Part shown: in pieces, positions 5,492-9,360 of the stretch | How positions within the stretch are numbered: the first letter of the stretch is position 1 | Layout: the number at the start of each line of letters is the position of its first letter | Made by a program: the position numbers and the translations under genes | Assembly: GCA_013153375.1 (NCBI GenBank) | Contig: JAADEN010000166.1 | Span: forward strand, 1-9,360 | DNA length: 9,360 bases | Origin: Chloroflexota bacterium | GTDB taxonomy: Bacteria; Chloroflexota; Anaerolineae; Anaerolineales; DRMV01 | Direction of reading: 5' to 3' | The notes under the pieces: generated by a model | Databases searched by the model: none | The model's input: only the letters and a program-made list of their open reading frames with translations | Told to the model about the DNA's origin: nothing

Positions 5492-6973
5492 ATGCCTTGG
5501 GACACCTCACCCTGGATCCACATACCGCCCGTTCTGGTCGCCCTGGGCGCGGGCCTCCTCGGTTTCCTGACCGCGGTCTTCCTGTTGCGCTCGCGCCGCC
5601 GGGGCACCAGCGGTCCCTGGCACCTCAGCCCCGACTACACCCATCCCGCGGAGCCGGTGGACGAGGACGAACTGCAACTCCAAAGCCACTTCAAGGACCT
5701 GCCCGCGCTGCGGCCCAGGCCGCCCGAACAACCCACCCCCGCGGAGACCCAACTCTGGCAACGGGCGTACGAACGCATGCTGGAACTGCTCAACCTGGTG
5801 CGCGGGGACCACAAGGCGCTGCGCATGGTCGTCTGGTATCCCACCGCGGACCGCAAGCAATGGCGCGCCGAACTGGGCTTCAACCTGGAGGTGGACGACC
5901 TGCACTTCGTGCTGAATCTGGACGAACAGCCCCAATTGCGGGAGTGGGTGCTGGAGCGGGAGCAGGCCTATGTGCTGCCCCTGGGCGCGGACGCCTCGCT
6001 GCGCTCCTGGAGCGCGCTGGCCCACTGCCGCAGCGGGTTCTGGGTGCCCATCCGCTACTTCCATCGGGTGGATCGGCTGGTGTTGCTGGCCCACCCCAGC
6101 GGGAACTACTTCCAACCGCACCGGGCCCGGCTCATCAGCACGGCCCTGGCCATGGCCGCGCTGGAAGGCGCCCGCCTGTGGTACGAGGAACTGCTGCGCC
6201 GCATCAAGGCCCAGTGGGTGCAGTGGGAGAAGCGCCTCTACCGCCGCCTGGCCCGCCAACTGCACGACGGCCCCGCGCAGACGGTCTCGGCCCTGGCCAT
6301 GGAGGCCGGTTACCTGCGCCTGCAGAGCAAGCGCGATCCCCAGGCCGCGCTGAGCAACCTCAAACGCCTGGAAGACCTGGCCCGCGAGGCCGCGCAGGAA
6401 ATCCGCCACTTGCTGTTCATCTTGCGCCCCGTGATTCTGGAGGAAGAGGGCCTGGCGGCCGCGCTGCACGATCTGGCCGGCAAGATGAACCGCCTCTATC
6501 GGCAGCAGGTCATCCTGGAACTCTCGCCCGAAGTGCTGGAGCGGGTGCATCCCACGGTGCAGACTTTGCTCTTCTACATCGCGGTCGAGGGATTGAACAA
6601 CGCGGCCAAACACGCCCAGGCCGAAACCGTATGGGTGCGCCTGCGCCCCGACACCCGCGGGGAGCGCCTGATTTTGGAAATCGAGGACAACGGCCGGGGG
6701 TTCGATCCCGACCAGGTCTTCGGTAACTACACCCGCCGCGAGAGCCTGGGCCTGCTGACCCTGCAAGAGCGGGTGCGTCGGCTGGGAGGACGCCTGGAAA
6801 TCCACTCCGCGCCGGGCCAGGGCACGCGGTTGGTCATCTACGCGCCGTATGTGCTGGAGCCCGACGGGGGCGACGAAACCGCCCCTGCGGAGGAAGCCGC
6901 CACTACGGCCCCGGCCGAGGAAAACGCGGCGCCGGGAGCCGCCAGCGAAGAACAGCCCGCCGCCAACCCCTGA
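5492..6973 (+). CDS. Membrane-anchored sensor histidine kinase (NarL/DegS/LiaS-type, HisKA_3)
   Basis: This 493-aa protein is a two-component sensor. One N-terminal membrane segment (about residues 13-32) is followed by RSRRR, so the bulk should be cytoplasmic. Residues about 88-232 look like a GAF-type sensor region (alternating strands, then LISTALAMAALEGARLW); this is a prediction from pattern, not a clear family match. A helical stretch leads to the HisKA_3 phosphoacceptor RQLHDGPAQTVSALAME, with His258. The HATPase domain has the N box EGLNNAAKH (366-374), the G1 box DNGRGF (399-404), LGLLTLQERV (419-428) and GQGT (442-445). The tail from about 457 is a low-complexity Ala/Glu/Pro stretch with APAEE twice. 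A weak TAGGA (5480-5484) precedes the ATG by 7 nt. No response regulator is in the window, so the partner is unknown. Confidence 0.93.
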   Translation: MPWDTSPWIHIPPVLVALGAGLLGFLTAVFLLRSRRRGTSGPWHLSPDYTHPAEPVDEDELQLQSHFKDLPALRPRPPEQPTPAETQLWQRAYERMLELLNLVRGDHKALRMVVWYPTADRKQWRAELGFNLEVDDLHFVLNLDEQPQLREWVLEREQAYVLPLGADASLRSWSALAHCRSGFWVPIRYFHRVDRLVLLAHPSGNYFQPHRARLISTALAMAALEGARLWYEELLRRIKAQWVQWEKRLYRRLARQLHDGPAQTVSALAMEAGYLRLQSKRDPQAALSNLKRLEDLAREAAQEIRHLLFILRPVILEEEGLAAALHDLAGKMNRLYRQQVILELSPEVLERVHPTVQTLLFYIAVEGLNNAAKHAQAETVWVRLRPDTRGERLILEIEDNGRGFDPDQVFGNYTRRESLGLLTLQERVRRLGGRLEIHSAPGQGTRLVIYAPYVLEPDGGDETAPAEEAATTAPAEENAAPGAASEEQPAANP

Positions 6974-7012
6974 CCTGACGCCCGCCTCGCTTCGCCCCAG
7001 ACCAAAGCGGCC

Positions 7013-7651
7013 TTACGCGCCGCCCTGCATCAGGTTGGCCTGCGCCCGCAGCGCGGGGCCCAGACGCCGCACCGCCTGCGCCCGGTGGCTGAGGCGGTTC
7101 TTGGCTTCGGTGTCCAACTCGGCCAGGGTGCGCCCCAGGTCGGGGATGAAGAACAGCGGATCGTAGCCGAAGCCGTGCTCGCCCCGGGCCTGGGGCACAA
7201 TCTCGCCCTCCAGCACGCCCTCGGCCAGCCACAATTCCCCCTGGGGGCCGGCCAGGGCCACCACGCAGCGGAAGCGCGCCCGCCAGGGCCGCGGCTGGGC
7301 TTCCAGCAGGGCCAGCAGGTGGGCCCGCCGCTCCGCGTCGGTGCTCTGCTGCCCGCGCGGGCCGAAGCGGGCCGAATGCAAGCCCGGCGCGCCGCCCAAC
7401 GCGTCCACCTCCAGGCCCGTGTCGTCGGCCAGGGCCCACAGGCCCGTGCGCCGGGCCGCGGCCAGGGCCTTGAGCACCGCGTTCTCCGCGTAGGACGCGC
7501 CGGTCTCGGCCACCCGGGGCAGACCGCCCACCTGGTCCGGGGTCAACACCTGCCAGCCGTACCCCGCCAGCAGGGCCAAAAGTTCCTTTTGCTTGCCGCG
7601 ATTGCCCGTGGACAGCACCAGCCGGGGTTCAGGGGAGCCAGCGGGGGGCAT
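7013..7651 (-). CDS. rdgB: RdgB/HAM1 non-canonical purine NTP pyrophosphatase
   Basis: This cytoplasmic housecleaning enzyme hydrolyses dITP, ITP and XTP to monophosphates plus pyrophosphate, keeping deaminated purines out of DNA and RNA. The product is 212 aa (family about 195-205). Signatures in order, counted from the ATG: STGNRGKQKEL (14-24), ADDTGLEVDALGGAPG (75-90) with the metal/catalytic acidic pair D76-D77, then SARFG. HGFGYDPLF (159-167) and EAKNRLSHRAQA (182-193) follow. The usual DDSG is DDTG here, a conservative change. An in-frame GTG at 7657 is possible, but GGAAGG sits 5 nt before the ATG at 7651 and directly abuts the GTG, so the ATG is preferred. The start overlaps the end of the upstream propeller gene by 23 nt, implying co-transcription and coupled translation. 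It converges on the kinase gene across a 39-nt gap. Confidence 0.95.
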   Translation of the reverse strand: MPPAGSPEPRLVLSTGNRGKQKELLALLAGYGWQVLTPDQVGGLPRVAETGASYAENAVLKALAAARRTGLWALADDTGLEVDALGGAPGLHSARFGPRGQQSTDAERRAHLLALLEAQPRPWRARFRCVVALAGPQGELWLAEGVLEGEIVPQARGEHGFGYDPLFFIPDLGRTLAELDTEAKNRLSHRAQAVRRLGPALRAQANLMQGGA

Positions 7652-8999
7652 AAGCACCTTCCAAAAGCAAAGTGTGATGCTGCGCGGCCAGGTCGTACAA
7701 CCACAGTTCGGGCGCCGCGCTCAGGTCCAACTGGTGGGTGCGCACATAGGCCAGTTGCTGGCCGTCGGGCGTCCAGGCGAAATCCAGGTGGTTGTACGCG
7801 GCCGCGTCGGTGAGGGGATAGGCCGCGGCGCGCGTCAGATCGTACAGCCAGAGTTGCCGCCCGGGAGTCCAGGCTTCGGGCCGCAAATTCTTGCGTCCAA
7901 AGGCCAGATAGCGGCCCGTGGGGTCGGCCGCGGGCGTCGCGTCCTCCCAGTGCCAGGCCCGGGTCAGGTCTTCCTGGGTGCGCGTGTCCAGGTCGTAGCG
8001 CAGCAGGTGCGCGCTCAGCCGCGGGTCGGGGATGTCGGGTTCGGTGGGCGGCACTTCGTACAGGGCCACATGGTAGAAGGCCCGCCCATCCGCGGCCCAG
8101 GCCGCGTGCTCGCCCGTGTCGTTGGGCACCCGGCCCACGATGCCCCGGTCGAGGGCCCAAAACACATACGCGCGACCGGCCTGGTCGTAATATGCCAGCA
8201 GGTTCTCGGGCGACCACAGGGGCCCGTAGGTCGCGCCCCGCGCGGGCACGGCCTGCGCGGTGGCCGTGGCCGCGTTCCACACCTGCACCTGCCGCGGCTC
8301 GCCGGGGGCCTCGCGCACGAACGCCAGGCGTCCCGAAGGGCTGATGCGGGGCTGGTCGCACAAAGCCGCGCCGCAGACGACCAGGGGCCGGGCCGTTCCC
8401 GCAGGCAGATCCACCCACCACAGATCCGCGCCGCCTTGCTCGTTGGCCGTGCTGTACACCAAAGCCCCCGCGTCGGGGGTGACCGCGAAGGTCAGCACGC
8501 CGTGGGGCGCACGCGTCAGGGCCCGCTGCCGCGCCTGGGGGCCCGCGGCCGGATCGCGGGCATAGACCTGGGCAGGCCCGGTGTGCGGCCAGAGGTAGGC
8601 CAGCAGCCTGGGCCGAATGCGGAAGGTGTGGCTTCGCGGGGCGTCGGTCAACGGCGGGTTCAGGTGCACGGTCACGCGCGTGCCCCGCGGCCAGCCCGGC
8701 GCGGCGGGCACGAAGCGCCACATCTTCCCCTGGTGCTCCGAGACCCAGCGCCCCGCCACGGGCGGATCCAGGCGCACGGCCTGGGTCAGTTGCTCCCGGC
8801 TCACGGCCGCGCTGAAGCGCAGCACCACCCCGGGCCTGGCGGACCAGACCTCCTCCCCGGCCGCGGGTTGCACTTCCACCAGTCGGGGCCGCGGCGCGAG
8901 CCAGCCCCGGGCATAGACGACATAAGCCACGGCCAACCCCAGCAGCACGGCCCCGAAAACCACCTTCCACCAACGCGCGCGGCGCGGTTCTTCGTCCAT
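7629..8999 (-). CDS. Membrane-anchored SbsA-Ig / TolB-like beta-propeller protein
   Basis: This 456-aa protein has a short basic N-terminus (RRARWWK), one membrane anchor (about residues 12-30), and a body predicted to lie outside the membrane. Residues about 38-125 match the SbsA-type Ig-like pattern: LVEVQPAAGEEVWSARP, then VVLRFSAAVSREQL and WRFVPAAPGWPRGTRVTVHL. Residues about 165-456 show repeated PD40/WD40 blades ending in ISPSGRLAFVR, LWSPENLLAYY, AWAADGRAFY, ADPTGRYLAF and AWTPDGQQLAYVR, with YAPRWLP closing the last blade; about six blades are visible. Such propellers usually bind proteins or ligands and no catalytic motif is seen, so function is unknown. The start at 8999 is set by GAGGTG (9009-9004) and by the basic/hydrophobic N-terminus; an upstream extension to 9140 is rejected. 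It overlaps rdgB, which follows it. Confidence 0.85.
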   Translation of the reverse strand: MDEEPRRARWWKVVFGAVLLGLAVAYVVYARGWLAPRPRLVEVQPAAGEEVWSARPGVVLRFSAAVSREQLTQAVRLDPPVAGRWVSEHQGKMWRFVPAAPGWPRGTRVTVHLNPPLTDAPRSHTFRIRPRLLAYLWPHTGPAQVYARDPAAGPQARQRALTRAPHGVLTFAVTPDAGALVYSTANEQGGADLWWVDLPAGTARPLVVCGAALCDQPRISPSGRLAFVREAPGEPRQVQVWNAATATAQAVPARGATYGPLWSPENLLAYYDQAGRAYVFWALDRGIVGRVPNDTGEHAAWAADGRAFYHVALYEVPPTEPDIPDPRLSAHLLRYDLDTRTQEDLTRAWHWEDATPAADPTGRYLAFGRKNLRPEAWTPGRQLWLYDLTRAAAYPLTDAAAYNHLDFAWTPDGQQLAYVRTHQLDLSAAPELWLYDLAAQHHTLLLEGAYAPRWLP

Positions 9000-9030
9000 C
9001 ACACACCTCGCCGACCTGAGCGGCAAGGGC

Positions 9031-9036
9031 ATTATA
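9031..9036 (-). promoter_or_regulatory. Putative -10 box for the propeller-rdgB transcript
   Basis: Read on the minus strand this is a perfect TATAAT, 31 nt before the propeller gene's ATG, giving a leader of about 25 nt. No good -35 box lies 16-19 nt upstream (that stretch is GC-rich); TTGTAC occurs on the minus strand, but 24 nt away. An activator or another sigma preference may compensate. Confidence 0.5.
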
Positions 9037-9061
9037 CCAACGCCCCGGCCCCGGTTTGCGG

Positions 9062-9067
9062 TACAAT
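9062..9067 (+). promoter_or_regulatory. Putative -10 box for the small membrane protein gene
   Basis: TACAAT matches five of six -10 bases and lies 44 nt before the ATG at 9112. The upstream sequence is GC-rich and has no recognisable -35 box. Together with the minus-strand TATAAT at 9036-9031, it makes a compact divergent promoter region. Confidence 0.45.
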
Positions 9068-9111
9068 GAGGACGGCGAGCACGCCGGATGTATCGTGAAC
9101 GGAGGTGGCAC

Positions 9112-9267
9112 ATGGCCCGTAAGTCCAGCAAGAAGAGCAAGAAAGGCCAGGATCTGAGCCCTTACGAACGCCGTCGGCAGCGTTACCAGAAGATCATGGG
9201 CATCATCGGCATCCTCATCGCCCTGTCCATGCTGGTGCCCATGCTGTTGCAAGGGCTGATGCGATAG
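9112..9267 (+). CDS. Small basic single-pass membrane protein (51 aa)
   Basis: The ORF encodes 51 residues: a strongly basic N-terminal half (MARKSSKKSKKGQD, then YERRRQRYQK) followed by one hydrophobic segment (about residues 28-49, IMGIIGILIALSMLVP then MLLQGLM) and a terminal Arg. A strong GGAGGT (9101-9106) lies 5 nt before the ATG, and a TACAAT box lies upstream. The basic-then-hydrophobic layout predicts an N-in membrane protein whose lysine-rich head could contact nucleic acid or lipid headgroups; that is inference. The codons end mostly in C or G like the neighbours. I do not recognise a named family. It is divergent from the propeller gene and is followed directly by a GC-rich hairpin. 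Confidence 0.8.
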   Translation: MARKSSKKSKKGQDLSPYERRRQRYQKIMGIIGILIALSMLVPMLLQGLMR

Positions 9268-9294
9268 GCCGCGGGCCCGCGCGCGGCCGCGGCC
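9267..9294 (+). terminator. GC-rich hairpin after the small ORF, possible terminator
   Basis: GGCCGCGG (9267-9274) and CCGCGGCC (9287-9294) form a perfect 8-bp stem starting at the last base of the stop codon, with a 12-nt GC-only loop. Alternative pairings exist because the segment is nearly all G and C. There is no U-run, so its role as a terminator is uncertain. Confidence 0.35.
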
Positions 9295-9360
9295 GACCGA
9301 GGGGATGCACGCACCGCGCGACCCGGACCACGGCGCCGCGCCCGGCCGCGCGTCCTCGAG

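Noticed and set aside
6974..7012. Bidirectional terminator between the convergent kinase and rdgB genes
   Set aside because: Only a 5-bp CGCTT/AAGCG pairing (6988-6992 with 7005-7009) with a 12-nt loop and no U-run was found, too weak to call.
9000..9140. 47-residue N-terminal extension of the propeller protein
   Set aside because: It would cross both -10 boxes and the small ORF start; the ATG at 8999 has a good GAGGTG and begins a normal membrane anchor.
9305..9360. Possible start of another gene at the right edge
   Set aside because: The ATG at 9305 directly abuts the GAGGGG with no spacing, and the 18 codons available show only GC-biased residues; the segment cannot be judged without sequence beyond the window.

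Overview
This is a GC-rich bacterial window carrying ordinary chromosomal genes. It holds six well-supported genes, one probable small gene, and a large cis-regulatory leader. The mix is a T-box upstream of valS, a folate/FAD-type TrmFO, a NarL/DegS-class histidine kinase and a membrane-anchored beta-propeller. With decamer intergenic repeats and GC-rich codon use, this best suggests a member of the Chloroflexota (Anaerolineae-like). That assignment is inference; no marker gene here fixes it.

Layout. Bases 1-230 are non-coding and hold two tandem repeat families: a heptamer at 1-30 and a decamer at 36-116 with a stray copy at 141-150. A strong sigma70-type promoter (234-263) then drives a roughly 300-nt T-box leader. 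Its specifier codon reads GUC (valine), its T-box core lies at 517-531, and it ends in a terminator hairpin at 538-569. The leader controls valS (661-3531). A GC-rich hairpin separates valS from a small ABM-fold protein gene (3594-3893). Next come trmFO (3985-5349), with its own putative promoter, and a membrane histidine kinase (5492-6973), also with its own -10 element.

The right side is on the minus strand and converges on the kinase. A membrane-anchored protein with an SbsA-type Ig domain and a TolB/WD40-like propeller (8999-7629) overlaps the 5' end of a RdgB/HAM1 nucleotide pyrophosphatase gene (7651-7013), so the two are probably co-transcribed. A compact divergent promoter region (about 9000-9111) separates them from a plus-strand gene for a 51-residue basic, single-pass membrane protein (9112-9267). 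The last 90 bases hold a GC-rich hairpin and no convincing gene.

How the genes relate. ValRS (tRNA charging) and TrmFO (m5U54 of tRNA) both act on tRNA, and RdgB cleans the nucleotide pool. The kinase has no response regulator in the window. No mobile element, CRISPR array, defence cassette or biosynthetic cluster is visible. The most informative items are the valine T-box, the repeat arrays and the small membrane protein. I did not find a convincing undescribed multi-gene system.
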